Below are positions 1-11,220 of a stretch of 42,733 nt of DNA, piece after piece. The stretch comes from Xylaria sp. FL1777. Taxonomy: Eukaryota; Ascomycota; Sordariomycetes; Xylariales; Xylariaceae. A program made the position numbers and the translations under genes. The notes under the pieces were generated by a model. That model worked only from the letters and a program-made list of their open reading frames with translations, had not been told where the DNA came from and made no database searches. Position 1 is the stretch's first letter; every line of letters begins with the position of its first letter. Location: NCBI GenBank assembly GCA_022578965.1, contig MU400790.1, positions 1 through 42,733 on the forward strand, in the 5' to 3' direction.

Positions 1-3000
1 ATGTAATACTATTTAGCATTTTTGTTTTTTAAATATTTTTTTAGTATACTTTTAAAAGTTTATTTTATAAATTATTTATTATTTAACTTTTTATACTAAT
101 ATTTATTTTTGTATATTAAGTTTTATTAATTAAAAAGCTATTAAAATATAATAAACTTATTATATACTAATATAACAAGTTTACTTTTAAGGTTTTAATT
201 TATAAGTAATAATAAAATTCTTAATAATAGTTTATTAAAGAAATTTTTAAAGTACTTTTATTACTATGTATTAATAAAAGTTTTAAAAAATTAAAAGTAA
301 TAAATATATTAGTACTTAATAATTATAAAAAATTAATAGCTAAAAAACTAAAACTAAGTAAATAACTAAATATAGAAAATACATAATTATATAAACAAAA
401 AAAAGGTAAAAAAAGTAATAACTCTTTTTAAATTACTACAAGTTTAGTAAGCATTAAATTACTATAAGCTTAGTAAGCCTTAAATTATTATAAGCTTAAT
501 AAGCTTTAAATTACTATAAGCTTAATAAGCTAAATAAATTATTACGTAACTTCGGCTTTAGCTAATAAAAGAAAAAATGCAAAGTATATATAAAAACATT
601 AAGCTGCTTTAAAAGCCACCCTTATGTTAATTTTGTAACAGTAAAATTTATTATATAATTACTTATATATTATTAATGTTTAATAATTTAAGCAATTAAA
701 TAATATAAAAAAAATTTAAGCTTTAAATTTATTTTGTTTAAACTTAAAGCTTTATTATATTATAAAAATATTAATTAAAATAAGGTTTAGTTTTATATAT
801 AAAACATATAAAACATTTTTTAAAGTAATAAGTTTAGTGTTGTTTTTTTATTAAACTATTAAAGTAATTTTATTATTGCTTAATGCTATTGCTTTAACAT
901 TTATACCTTTTATTTTAAAAGGTTTAATAAAAAGTATATATATTATAAATATTTACTGTTTATAGTAAATATAGCATAAAGCCTTTATATTAAATAACTA
1001 GTTAAAAAACTTAGCTATTAATAGTTTTGCAGGAATTTTTAGTATTACTTTAAATATATTTTTTAAAAATAATATAGCATAAGCTTAAATAAAGTTAGTT
1101 TATAATAAAAAAATATTATGTTAATTAATAAAATGCTACATTGCTTTATTTTATTTAATATAATAATTTTTAAAGTTTATAGCTTTTAAAAAGTTATTTA
1201 AACTTATGTTAAAAATACTAATTAAAGGCCCATTTTTTTAGTAGTAAGCTATTTTTTTGTTTTATTTTAAACAATATATATTATTATTATAGTTGCTATA
1301 AGTAATACTAAACTATTTATAAATAAAATAAACTTTTTAAAAAAATTTTATATAATTAAAAGGTTTTTCTTTTTTAATAAAGCTTTTAAAGTTATTATTT
1401 AAGCATTATTAATTGCTTTAATTAGTGCTTAATTTGCTACGTTTAATAAAATAAACTTTATTATTTTTATTAATATTATTTAAGTAATATGCTAATATTG
1501 CTAAAGCATTACGTTTAATATTTTTAAATAGCTTTATTTAATAATTATAAGCTTTAAACATTAACTTTTTTAAAGTAATTAAAAATTTATTATTAACGTT
1601 TGCAATAAAATATATAATAATTATAAATGTTTTTTAAGTATTAAAAGCATTATTTAAATTTGCTATATATTATAGTTACTTAAGCTAATTAAAAATTTTT
1701 TAGTTAAATTAAAAAAAATTAATAGCTTAATAATTATTAATTTAATGCTTATTATACTTATTAATTCTTTTTATTTGTATTAAAATTTTTTTTAATAAAA
1801 CATATAATAAGTTTAATAAATAATTTGCTTTTTATTATTAATAGTAAATAATTAATTAATAATATATAACATAAGCATTTGTTTTATTATTTATGTTTTA
1901 TTTTTGCTTAATAATTAAGTTTAGTTTGCTTTTAATGCTAGTTAATAAATAATTATTTATAGTAATTTAATAAATTTAACGTTTAATAAAAGTATTTTAA
2001 GTAATATTATTTGCATTATTAAAAGGTTTTATAAGCTTAAAAAAAGTACTATTAAATATATTTTTAATGCTTTTTTTTAGCGTAGCATTTTATAATGCAG
2101 TATTAAAGTTATTTTAGTTAGCATTTTTATCTTTAAGTTTAAATATATTAATAAAGCTAGCGCTTAACTTTATTAACTTAAAGGCTTAAATTTTAATATT
2201 ATAATTGTTTATATTAAGCTTTTTAAGCTTAAAACGTTATAATATAGTATTATTAATATAAAAGTTAAAAGTTAAAATAGTAAATAAAATAGTAAATATA
2301 AGCAGTATTAAAAGCAAAATAAAAGTATTTTGCAAAAAAAAAAGCTGCTTTTTTTTTAGCTAAAAAACAAATAAATTATTATTTAAAGCTTTTTTTTTAA
2401 CTTTGATCTTTTTGTTATATATAAGTAGTATATTAAAGCATTATTATTTTTGTAGTTTATTTTTTTTTAAGCTTTAAAAAATAAAAGTAAAAGCAAAAAG
2501 CTTTTTTTAAGTATAAAACCACTAAGTAATTAGTTTTAAAAAATAAGTATATTACTAAATAGTTTAAATTTATGCTTTTTTAACTATTTTTTAAAAAACT
2601 TTAATTTAATTATAGTTAAATATATTAATAAATAATAATTAAAAGTAAATTTTAAGTTTTTTAAGTATTTTAAGTTTTTAATAAACTTTTATTTATGTTT
2701 ATTAATAAAAAAAGAAAAATAAATATATAAGTAATTTTTTATAAATAATAAGCAATTATATAATATATAATTTTTTATTATAAAATAAGTATATAGTTTT
2801 ATAGCATGCTAATTAAAAGCTAAATAGTTATTTAAAACACTAAAAATATTAATAAGTAGCACTAATAGCAAGTTTTTTTTTTGTATTTTTATTTAAAAGT
2901 GCTATAAAAAAAACAAGTGTTTATATTTAATAGTAAATAGTTTATTTTTAATAGCTAATACTTTATATTTAATAATTTAAAATATAAATAAACATTAATA

Positions 3001-3290
3001 AAAACTTTTTATATTTTATAAAACAATAATAAAGTAAAATTTCTTTTGTATTAATAAAGTAATAATAATAATAATAAATTATTTTTAGCATTATAGCATT
3101 ATTTTAAGCTAGCTATTAATTTTTTAGTTTTAGCTAGTCTTTTAATGCTTTAATAAAAAATTAATAGTTTGCTTAAATTTATTGCTAAACCTAGGCTTAT
3201 AACTTGTTATAAGCATAATAATATACTAAATAAATAGAAAATATAAGTACAAGTATATACATTAACCATAAGTAAAGTTAGTAGAAGAGT
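1..3290. other. Extreme A+T-rich block, probable mutated transposon relic
   Basis: The block runs from the left edge to about 3250-3300, where ordinary composition resumes. No long reading frame exists in any frame and no gene can be supported. The first 60 bases contain 8 G/C (about 13%). Surviving C and G sit mostly inside GpC (AGCT, AGCA, TGCT), ApC or GpT; TpC and GpA are almost absent. This looks like saturating directional C-to-T change on both strands, as repeat-induced point mutation (RIP) produces in ascomycete transposons, but the neighbour preference is not the usual CpA one (see findings). No terminal repeats or transposase/reverse-transcriptase remnants can be read, so the original element is unknown. 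It could also be part of a pericentromeric or subtelomeric A+T isochore. Confidence 0.8.
428..531. repeat. Four tandem copies of a 26-bp unit
   Basis: Direct reading gives four head-to-tail units at 428-453, 454-479, 480-505 and 506-531. Each starts TTAAATTA and contains a TAAGCTTA-like centre. Differences between units are C/T or G/A transitions (439/465, 443/469, 462/488, 473/499) except for the last base of the unit. The array lies inside the A+T-rich block and may be a subrepeat of the destroyed element. Confidence 0.85.
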
Positions 3291-4422
3291 ACCCTTTGTA
3301 CTAAGCAACAGTAACTAGAAATACTCCAAGTCACGTGCTATCCTTATACTAGAATTACCGGTTGTTACGATATGCAACACCCCTGTCCAGATGCCCTGGC
3401 TGCTGCCCTGTCCCTTTCCAAATTGGCTAAGTTCTGGGTCTGGTTCTGGTCACTCACTGGCCGGTCCCTAGTCATCTCACTCGACCCCGTGGCGCCCTGG
3501 CCCCATTCATCATCCCTCATCGTCCCTTCGAAACGCTGCGGAAAAGCCTTGTCTGGCATGCTGGCTCGCCTACTGTACTGCTCTCCTCATCCTCCTCCTT
3601 CCCTTCAGTTCGTCCCTACCGCGCACATCCACGGATAGGCCGTGGTTTTTCCTGGTGGTACCAGATAAGTACGCCCCATCGCCAACTCCACCGCCTCTGC
3701 GTCTCTCTGCCGTCGACGTTGCTCGGGTGTGGAGACTGACTTAGCATCCAAACCGAGCCAGACCAGCCAGAGCAGAGCACCCGTCTCCGTCTCGTCCAGC
3801 CAGTCAGTCGGCTTTTCTGCTTGACCAGCCGATTGTCCTCGAATTGCTCGCATCCAACGCCCGAAGACAATGCCCGTTATGGTACAACCTGGGCACTGCT
3901 TTTGCGACTGATCACATCCTCTGCTCCCACAACCTCCCACAACTGCTTGTTGTCTCCTATCCCTCGTGCTATACCCTTCCGATCCCGCCGCCCTACTCTT
4001 AGACTCTAAGGATCTGTTTGGAAAACAACCCGCCGACCCTTTCTGCAAGAGTATCTGTTCATCATCCGTAGTAAGCCTCCCGGAGCCTTGTCTCGTCATC
4101 TTCTTCCCGTTTGCTGGTTTCGGGCTACACAAGATCGTTCTTGTGCTCGGTACAAATAGCCACATCCTGACATGGAAATACATTCCGTTGTACCAACCTC
4201 CCCTGCAGTACTCTTTGACTGGGTATTATGCCCTGTGTGATCATAACTGAACCGGGCGTTTTAGCCGGCAGATGTCTTATGACTGCTAACGTCGTCTACG
4301 TAACAGCCCTTGACTCGACGCCTTGTCCTGAGGCGACTTTTTATTGGCAATAGAGTCTCTCAGTCATCTGTCAAACGGAAGCGAATGATCGCAACAAACA
4401 CATCATTACACACGGATAAACT
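3291..4422 (+). promoter_or_regulatory. Promoter / 5' leader of the Cdc4-like gene
   Basis: This is a sharp compositional step out of the A+T-rich block into about 1.1 kb of normal-composition DNA. It contains pyrimidine-rich tracts (for example 3585-3605) typical of fungal promoters and 5' UTRs. Open frames exist on both strands (up to 192 codons on the minus strand, 3605-4183), but none shows recognisable protein features, so I read it as promoter plus leader, possibly with a leader intron. A TAA codon at 4417-4419 is in frame just before the chosen ATG at 4423. Confidence 0.45.
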
Positions 4423-6645
4423 ATGGACGGCTATTGTCCAGCGCTTAGCTTCTCGGATCGGAGGGGAAGTGCTATGAGCTGCGGTGAGGAATTGACATTA
4501 AACCTACCCGGCGCCGGCCCCGTCATCGTTAATCAGAGGATGGATAAGATGGCTCAACCGAGGCCTAGAGGACCGCCCACTCCAAGCATGAGCACACCAG
4601 CGCCCGAATTTGACCAACAACAACCTACCGGCTCTCCTCCCCCTCCCCCTACACCGGCTGCTTCTCCTGGCCCACCTAATACTCAATTAGACTGGAGCGA
4701 CGCTGCGGATGACGAAGACTTCTTTCTTGCCCATGTTCGCCACCAGTTCAAGATATCTTCTGGTCCACGTCGAAATCGGATACTCGCAGATCTGCTCAAC
4801 ATGTGCACAACCCAGCAGCTGAGCTTTGTGCACCAATTTGTGAGCCCCTTGCTCAAGAAGGATCCCTTCACCAGTTTGCCGGACGAATTATGTTTAAGAA
4901 TCCTGTCATTTATCGATGACCCCCAAGTCCTTGCGCGGGCATCTCAGGTGTCAAGGCGATGGAGAGATCTACTCAGTGATGACGTGACTTGGAAGAATTT
5001 GTGTGTCAAGCATGACTATGGCCGGCGTCTCTCAGAAGTTTCCTATGGTATACCAACGTATGCAGCGAGCCGACCCGGTGCCCTACCGCTCTCTAGTGCC
5101 GAGTATGCGAATCAAAGCTTTCCAGGCGCTTTACCTGGTTCATCTTCACTCCACAACGCGTCTAGAAGTGTCGATGGATCTACAAGTACCGAAGCCATTA
5201 GCCGTCCAATATTGCGGTCATACAAGTCGCACTTCAAGCAAAGATATCTTGTTGAATCGGCTTGGAGGACGGGCGGACGCAACACCACTCGTACCATTAC
5301 TCAGGACGGAAGGGTTGTCACTAGCTTACATCTAACTCCAAAATATATCGTCGTGGCGCTTGACAATGCGAGAATCCACATTTTTGATCGAAAGGGAAAT
5401 GCGCTCCGAACGCTTCAAGGTCATATCATGGGAGTATGGGCAATGGTCCCTTGGGAAGATATCCTTGTGAGTGGCGGCTGTGATCGAGACGTGCGAGTTT
5501 GGGACATGACTACTGGGTAAGACCAACGTAAGTTGAGTGTTGTTCACTTTGACTAACTAGTTTCATAGGGCATGTCTACATACATTACGCGGCCACACCT
5601 CAACTGTACGCTGCCTCAAGATGTCTGATGCGAACATTGCGATTTCCGGCTCTCGGGATACTACCCTGAGGGTTTGGGATATCAGACAAGGTGTATGTAA
5701 GAACGTCCTGGTTGGCCACCAAGCTAGTGTGAGGTGTCTAGAGATCAAGGGAGATATCGTTGTATCCGGAAGCTATGATGCGACAGCCAAAATTTGGAGT
5801 ATTTCTGAAGGCCGATGCCTACACACTCTCACTGGTCACTTCAGTCAGATATATGCTATTGCGTTCGACGGTCAGAGAGTCGTAACCGGTAGTCTTGATA
5901 CTAGTGTCAGAGTCTGGGATGCTCATACTGGGTAAGTTTATCGTCTATGATTACACAGCACATACCTGTATTCGCGAAATGTATTGACTCGTTGAACAGG
6001 GAACCTATCGCCGTTTTACAGGGACATACGTCCTTGGTAGGCCAACTGCAATTGCGTGGAAATACTCTCGTCACGGGAGGATCCGACGGATCAGTCAGGG
6101 TCTGGTCACTCGAGAAAATGTGCCCTATCCACCGCCTTGCCGCACATGACAACAGTGTCACGAGTCTTCAATTTGACGATACGCGAGTTGTTAGTGGAGG
6201 TAGTGACGGACGAGTGAAGGTCTGGGACGTTAAGACGGGACATCTAGTACGGGAACTCATCACAGCCGAGTCTGTGTGGAGAGTTGTCTTCGAGGATGAG
6301 AAGTGCGTCGCTGTGGCTAACAGGGGAGCCCGAGTCATGATGGAGGTATGTAATACTGCGCCGGCTTTCTCTATCGTATCTGACTTTATTTAGGTGTGGT
6401 CATTCTCACCGCCTGAGGATGCTTACTACGAAAGACCAACTTCATTGCCCCAGCGGCTAGCTGAGCCCTCGCAAAATGGTCCTTTGTCAGCCGACTTTCG
6501 ACGCTCGGCGCTCGTCCTAGCTCAGTCTGCATCTCAAGAGGACGCTAGTGGTCACGATGTTGTTATGAGGGATGCAGGTCCGTCCACCGCACCCTTACCG
6601 GGGAACAAGTTTTTCCGAGATGATTGCGACTCGGCTCCTGCGTAG
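4423..6645 (+). CDS. F-box/WD40 protein, Cdc4/Fbw7-like SCF substrate receptor
   Basis: Exons are 4423-5516, 5569-5931, 6000-6345 and 6394-6645, giving 684 aa; all three introns (52, 68, 48 nt) have GTAAGA/GTAAGT/GTATGT donors and AG acceptors that keep the WD repeats in phase. After a Pro-rich tail (residues 45-85) comes a Cdc4-type dimerisation segment (about 116-146), an F-box (about 148-194, beginning FTSLPDELCLRILSFI) and eight WD blades (about 299-605) with repeated GH...VSGS.D...VWD motifs, as in Cdc4/Fbw7. In that family the F-box binds Skp1 and the WD propeller binds phosphodegrons, so SCF ubiquitinates cell-cycle or regulatory proteins. The blade pattern favours Cdc4/Fbw7 over Met30/SconB, although Neurospora FWD-1, which degrades the clock protein FRQ, is a possible relative. 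The ATG at 4423 is the first after an in-frame stop; Met18 is an alternative. Confidence 0.9.
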
Positions 6646-7662
6646 ATAAATAAAGTCTTCTGCTGTTTATGGTGGCTTTGTAGCATTCCAGTCTAGTGCA
6701 CTTCACTAGACACTTACCTATAAGCATTGCCGGCGTTATAACAGGTGGTATGGTTACCAGAGCAGTCGGTTTCGAGCAATAATGCAAGCGTGATGGAGTT
6801 GAAGGAATACAGGATTTTGGAACAAGGAATGCATGGTTTGGCAAGCTGGTGAACATAGACGTTGGCCACTGTGCTGTCACTTATGTGTATATTCTCAGGA
6901 CGTCCTAACGTGAGCATCCTCTCCACTACCAGCGGTTACGCATAATAGGTTACGTATACTGAGGTAGCACCCGGTTCTCATACTCTGGTCTTCCCTCGGC
7001 ATTATCGGATTTTGGCCATCATCCCTCAAATAGTTTATTAAGAGCGGTCCGAAGTTTTTGACTATACCCGACGGTTTAGATAACACTACTAAGCAGTAGA
7101 TTTTATATAGGTATAGCGAGACCTCGAAATTTGTGTTACCAAAGTTTTTAGAACCGCACAAATAAGATTGTAGGAATATCATATCCTTACGAAATCAGGT
7201 CACGTAGGAATCCCCTGAATGGACTGGGGGCTTTTTGGGCTTATTCGCGGAGCCCAGCCGAATGGTTCGCGGTTGCGGATAATGTAGGTGCCAACGCCGT
7301 GGCTTTGGTATACTGGCTCATGTCCCGGTCGATTGGATTGTGGGGTTGAATGAGCCGTTGCGGTTGGTACTCCTCGAGCGTGAAGTAGGGATATACCTGG
7401 CTTGGGTTCACGAGGAGGTATTGGCACAGTGCAGAGAGAGGATGACAGATATAGACCTCGCCTGGTTGTTGTTTGTGGTATTGATGTCGATGGGGGTTAT
7501 GAGCTGATAACTGTTTGACTGAGAGTCTCTTATACAACCTTAGAAGTTACTGTTAGGCTAGGTGTTTATATATACAGGTTTTATACGAGCCTGAAAGCAG
7601 CCAACAAGTAGCTTAAGCGGCCCCCGATTTGACACCTCGGGTTGTTTTCAAGCACCTGTGCC
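6646..7662. other. Convergent intergenic region
   Basis: About 1 kb lies between the 3' ends of the Cdc4-like gene and the TPR-protein gene and should hold both terminators. Overlapping minus-strand frames of 98 and 75 codons (7200-7537) lie in a slightly G+C-richer patch, but they show no domain, no clear splice structure and no codon pattern that persuades me. Nothing else is visible. Confidence 0.4.
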
Positions 7663-8931
7663 CTATCTTTCTGCTGCAACTGCGGAACCAGCAACAGCCA
7701 TCAACTCCTCAGCGACGACCTGTCTCTTCCTCTTCTCCCACTTACTTAAGCCCTCCTCCGCAGCTCTATCCCACTCTCTCGTACCCAGTTTCCGCGCCGC
7801 CTCTTGTTTCCCGCTGACGGCGGCTTTCTGGAGTGCCTCGAGGTATCTGTCGGTGTCGGTCTCGCCCATCTTCTCCAGCACGTCCGCCATCAACAGATAC
7901 CCGTCCGGGTTATCGAGCTCGGACGACGCCATCGCAAACATGTCCCTAGCTTTCTCCAACTCGCCGCGTTTCGCACGGATCCTGCCGACGCCGAGGGCGA
8001 AGCTCGCCTTCCATTGCCAGCTCGGGTCGAAGGGTCCGTTTTCAGTCCCCTGTGAGTGCGTGTTGGGATCTGGTTTACCTCCACTCTTTTCCTCTGGCCG
8101 TGCCTGGTCGGCGGCTGAGGCCGTCGTCTGACCAATCTCGTACGCGCGGCGAAACCACCGGAGCGCATTATTGTCTCCCTCGCGCGTGTTCTCACTCTCG
8201 TACATGAGGGCGCGCAAGGTGCAGGCGTCAGCTGCGAAGTCGCTCTTGCTGCCTTTACTCGCGGACTTATCGTCACTACTGCCGTCGCCGATGCGCTTTA
8301 AGATGCGCTCGAGCGCTTCAACCGCGGGCTCGAATTGTGGCTCACCTAGCACCTTTCTCGCCAACGCCAGGCGCACCAGCGTGAGGGTGCTTGGGGTGTA
8401 ATCTAGCCCCGACAGAGTATGGAGGATGTGTATGGCTAGATGCCCGGCCGGCCCCGTCTGTCCTGGCCGATTTAATACGATGAGCATTGCTACGTAGTGT
8501 AGCGTGAATGCCGAGAGCGTCGTGCCCTTACCTTCACCATCAGAGGACCTATGAGGTGAGTCGTCATTTACGTCGATGAGCCGTTCCCGCCATCCTTTGG
8601 CGTTTTTTATCGCCACGTCTGCATATACTTGCGCTGCTTGTAGCCATCCGTCAGCGTTCAGATATTGAGGTACTGCGGCATGCTGCTCCCAGAATTCCAG
8701 TGATGGGACATCGGCGCGCGTGAAGCGTACCCTGGCGAAAGAGTCACGCGTTGCTACTCTGTGAATCACTCTCCGGGTGCTGTAGTGGCGTGTTGTGAAA
8801 AGGGGGTTGTGTCCGTGTGAGAACTGTGGCGTAACTTGTCGAAAGATGGGATTGCTCCGTGACTTGGAGGACTGAGCCAGGCGACTTAGCCGTCTTGTGC
8901 ACTGTACGCACGTGAAATTTGGAAATGACAT
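7663..8931 (-). CDS. Mitochondrial TPR/SEL1-like protein of unknown role
   Basis: A single uninterrupted frame encodes 422 aa. The first 60 residues are rich in Arg and Ser with almost no acidic residues and end in RHYSTRR, the usual look of a fungal mitochondrial presequence; a CVQC pair sits at 8-11. The remainder is helical, with TPR/SEL1-like units at roughly 235-268 (ADACTLRALMYES... then ALRWFRRAYEIG), 306-339 (ASFALGVGRIRAKRGELEKA) and 343-383, separated by low-complexity Ser/Lys/Gly linkers (215-232, 270-300). Such proteins usually act as adaptors in assembly or translation, but I do not recognise a specific orthologue and assign no function. It is transcribed divergently from the Utp16-like gene across a 729-bp gap. 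Confidence 0.8.
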   Translation of the reverse strand: MSFPNFTCVQCTRRLSRLAQSSKSRSNPIFRQVTPQFSHGHNPLFTTRHYSTRRVIHRVATRDSFARVRFTRADVPSLEFWEQHAAVPQYLNADGWLQAAQVYADVAIKNAKGWRERLIDVNDDSPHRSSDGEGKGTTLSAFTLHYVAMLIVLNRPGQTGPAGHLAIHILHTLSGLDYTPSTLTLVRLALARKVLGEPQFEPAVEALERILKRIGDGSSDDKSASKGSKSDFAADACTLRALMYESENTREGDNNALRWFRRAYEIGQTTASAADQARPEEKSGGKPDPNTHSQGTENGPFDPSWQWKASFALGVGRIRAKRGELEKARDMFAMASSELDNPDGYLLMADVLEKMGETDTDRYLEALQKAAVSGKQEAARKLGTREWDRAAEEGLSKWEKRKRQVVAEELMAVAGSAVAAER

Positions 8932-9660
8932 AACGAGTTGTCCCCTGGCTCTATCTGCCGCTCACTGTTTTCATATGAAATATATATAGATTGTGCTCAT
9001 GAGGAACGCTGATAACTTATAACGTAAGGTATTGGTTGTCCTTAAGAAGGAACCACAGCTCAGTTGTTCAAGCCGGATATGTATCCCTACTTTACGTTAG
9101 AAGAGACCATAGCGAGATGAGATAGGTATAGTCGAACTTATTTGCTTCTCTAGAATCTATCGTAGTTTTGGATGGCTGAGAGAAGTAGAGGAATGAGTTA
9201 TGATTCGACTTAATGAGATATGAGTTGAGGTCCCTTTAAATGCATGTGTTATGGTAAAGGGTGCTGGCTTGTTTGAGGTACCTACCAGCTTACTGATATA
9301 AAAGTAGGCTCTCTCACTACGTAGGTTAGAAATCTAATTTCAGGTAAAGGTAAACACATAATCTATTGTGACTTTCTTAATTTACGACTTAAAAAAACAA
9401 ACCAATGGAGGTATGGATGGAGGTATATCCCAAAGCATACACAAGATTGAAGGTACCTAAGTAGGTAGAGAGTAAATAGAAAGAGTCATGTGTATAATAG
9501 CCATTATGCACTAACCTAGGCATTGGCTTCTTATCTTATCGCATAGTAAAAAAAGTCGGGAGAGCAGCCCACTACGTCTAGCAAACCAGGCAGTATACGA
9601 CAGACAACCCACGAACAAACCTCCTCTATTTTGTTTGTCAAGTTCAAATCATAGCGCGTC
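8932..9660. promoter_or_regulatory. Divergent promoter region, TPR gene / Utp16-like gene
   Basis: The two start codons point away from each other across 729 bp. The region is A/T-leaning and carries several GGTACCTA-type palindromes (near 9277-9286 and 9452-9460), the motif family that recurs in other intergenic stretches of this window. No gene is visible. Shared regulation is possible but not shown. Confidence 0.4.
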
Positions 9661-10993
9661 ATGGGTGCCATCACGAGAAGTGCCGCGAAGTCGTCGGGCT
9701 CCCATCCCGACGAAGAACCAACAAACCCCATCTCGTTGAAAAAGCCGATCGCTCTACGAAGCAAGCGGAACGATGACCGTGGAGACGAGGATGCGAATTT
9801 AGCGACGCCGAAGAGCAAGAAGGTCGAGGTACAGACACTAGCCGATGGCATAATCACGAAATCATCAATCGAAGTCCATATACCCAGCTCAGCCGCCAAG
9901 ACGCCACGCTCTCGATCCAGCCAGGTCCCTGACTCTCAAGAGACGAATGCCAGCAACGAGGGGGCCCAGGCCTTGGAACTCTTGAGCGCGTCGAAGCAAC
10001 TAGAGGAGGAGGCGACACAGCAGCTGGCGTCGCATTCGTGGTTAAGAAATTCTGATGTTGAGTCAACACCATTACCGAAGACGGCCAAATCTACGCGAGT
10101 TGGCTCCGCGAAAAGATCACGCGAGGGGTCAACGCCAAAGTCACAGTCGCAGTCGGAGTCACATTTAAAAGAGTTCGAGTCTAACACCGAGGCAACACTG
10201 AAGTCAGAGGCCGTTAAGTCTTCGCATGTTGTGTTCGGAGATGATGATGACGTAGACAAGTTCGTCGCCGCGGCTGCGGAAAAAGAGAGGAATCTCCCAG
10301 AAGACGAAAGTGGAAATAAAGATGAAGAGGAGCAGGGGGATAGTGATGATGAGGCTCCCGAAGCAGTATCGACAGCAGCGGCTGCAAGAGAGACATTGAA
10401 GTCAGCCAAGGCCGCCATAGAAGCTGCGGAGCAGTACGTTTCTCCCTCATTCGTTACCATCCTACTAGGGAAACTCCACTAACTGGAGTCATAGATACGC
10501 TGCAACGACAAAGAGAAAACGACAAGCGCGAGACGACATGCTCAAGAAACAAGCAGAAAAGCGGAAACGGACAAAACCCAGCGCGTCCAAAAAAGAAGAT
10601 TCATCAGAGGACGAGGAAGGGGAAGAGAAAGCAGAAAGGAATATTACATCAAAACGTCAAAGACGGACACAGAAACTGCCCGATATGCTACCTGCCGAGT
10701 TCCTGACAGACTCGAGCGACGATGAAGATGATGAGACGGCACTGAAGAAGATGGTCAAACGGCCGCAGAAGATCACTTTCGAGACCGCCATGCAAGTCCT
10801 TGGTGCCGAGGGTAAACGGCCGCGGGACGAGGTCGTGGGTTCGACGCGGTATCGGGTGTTGGCCGAGCAGAGCGATCCACGGCTCGCACCAAAGGCGGAC
10901 AAGAACTCTCACAGAATAAAGGATGCTCTCTTACGGAGGGGACGCACTCGCGTCGTCCAGAATAAGAAACGGGGATTCTTTGTTAAGCGGTAG
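9661..10993 (+). CDS. U3 snoRNA-associated protein, Utp16/Bud21-like
   Basis: Exons are 9661-10433 and 10495-10993, giving 423 aa; the 61-nt intron has donor GTACGT, branch-like CACTAAC and acceptor ATAG, and joins EAAEQ to YAATTKRKRQ. The protein is highly charged, with basic stretches alternating with acidic Ser/Asp/Glu runs, which is typical of nucleolar proteins. Two conserved family blocks are visible: HVVFGDDDDVDKF (about 189-201) and LPDMLPAEFL followed by an acidic TDSSDDEDDE (about 319-338). The C-terminus is basic (RRGRTRVVQNKKRGFFVKR). Members of this family (yeast Utp16/Bud21) belong to the small-subunit processome that matures 18S rRNA. The assignment rests on these blocks and overall composition; a different nucleolar acidic-basic protein is the main alternative. 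Confidence 0.75.
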
Positions 10994-11220
10994 AAAGCAT
11001 GTAGAGAGATACCAATGCAATATTCTCGTCGTGTGGCGATTGCCGTTCAGTGCTTGTGCTGATGAGCCAGTTGATTCTGGATTATTATCGCTTCGATGTG
11101 GGGTACTAATCTGTGAACATTCTCTTGTCTATAATTTAACAGATAACTATACTACATGCTATATATCTGTCTATACTCAAGTAGAAATTCGAATCATGTC
11201 CTCATATCCCATGTTTGTGT

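Noticed and set aside
428..531. CRISPR-like array
   Set aside because: Units are directly adjacent without spacers in a eukaryotic A+T-rich block; it is a plain tandem repeat.
3605..4183. 192-codon open frame on the minus strand upstream of the Cdc4-like gene
   Set aside because: No domain, low-complexity charged composition, and overlapping open frames on both strands; more likely G+C-balanced leader/promoter DNA.
7200..7537. Overlapping 98- and 75-codon minus frames in the convergent gap
   Set aside because: Two frames overlap with no recognisable features or splice links; not enough to call a gene.
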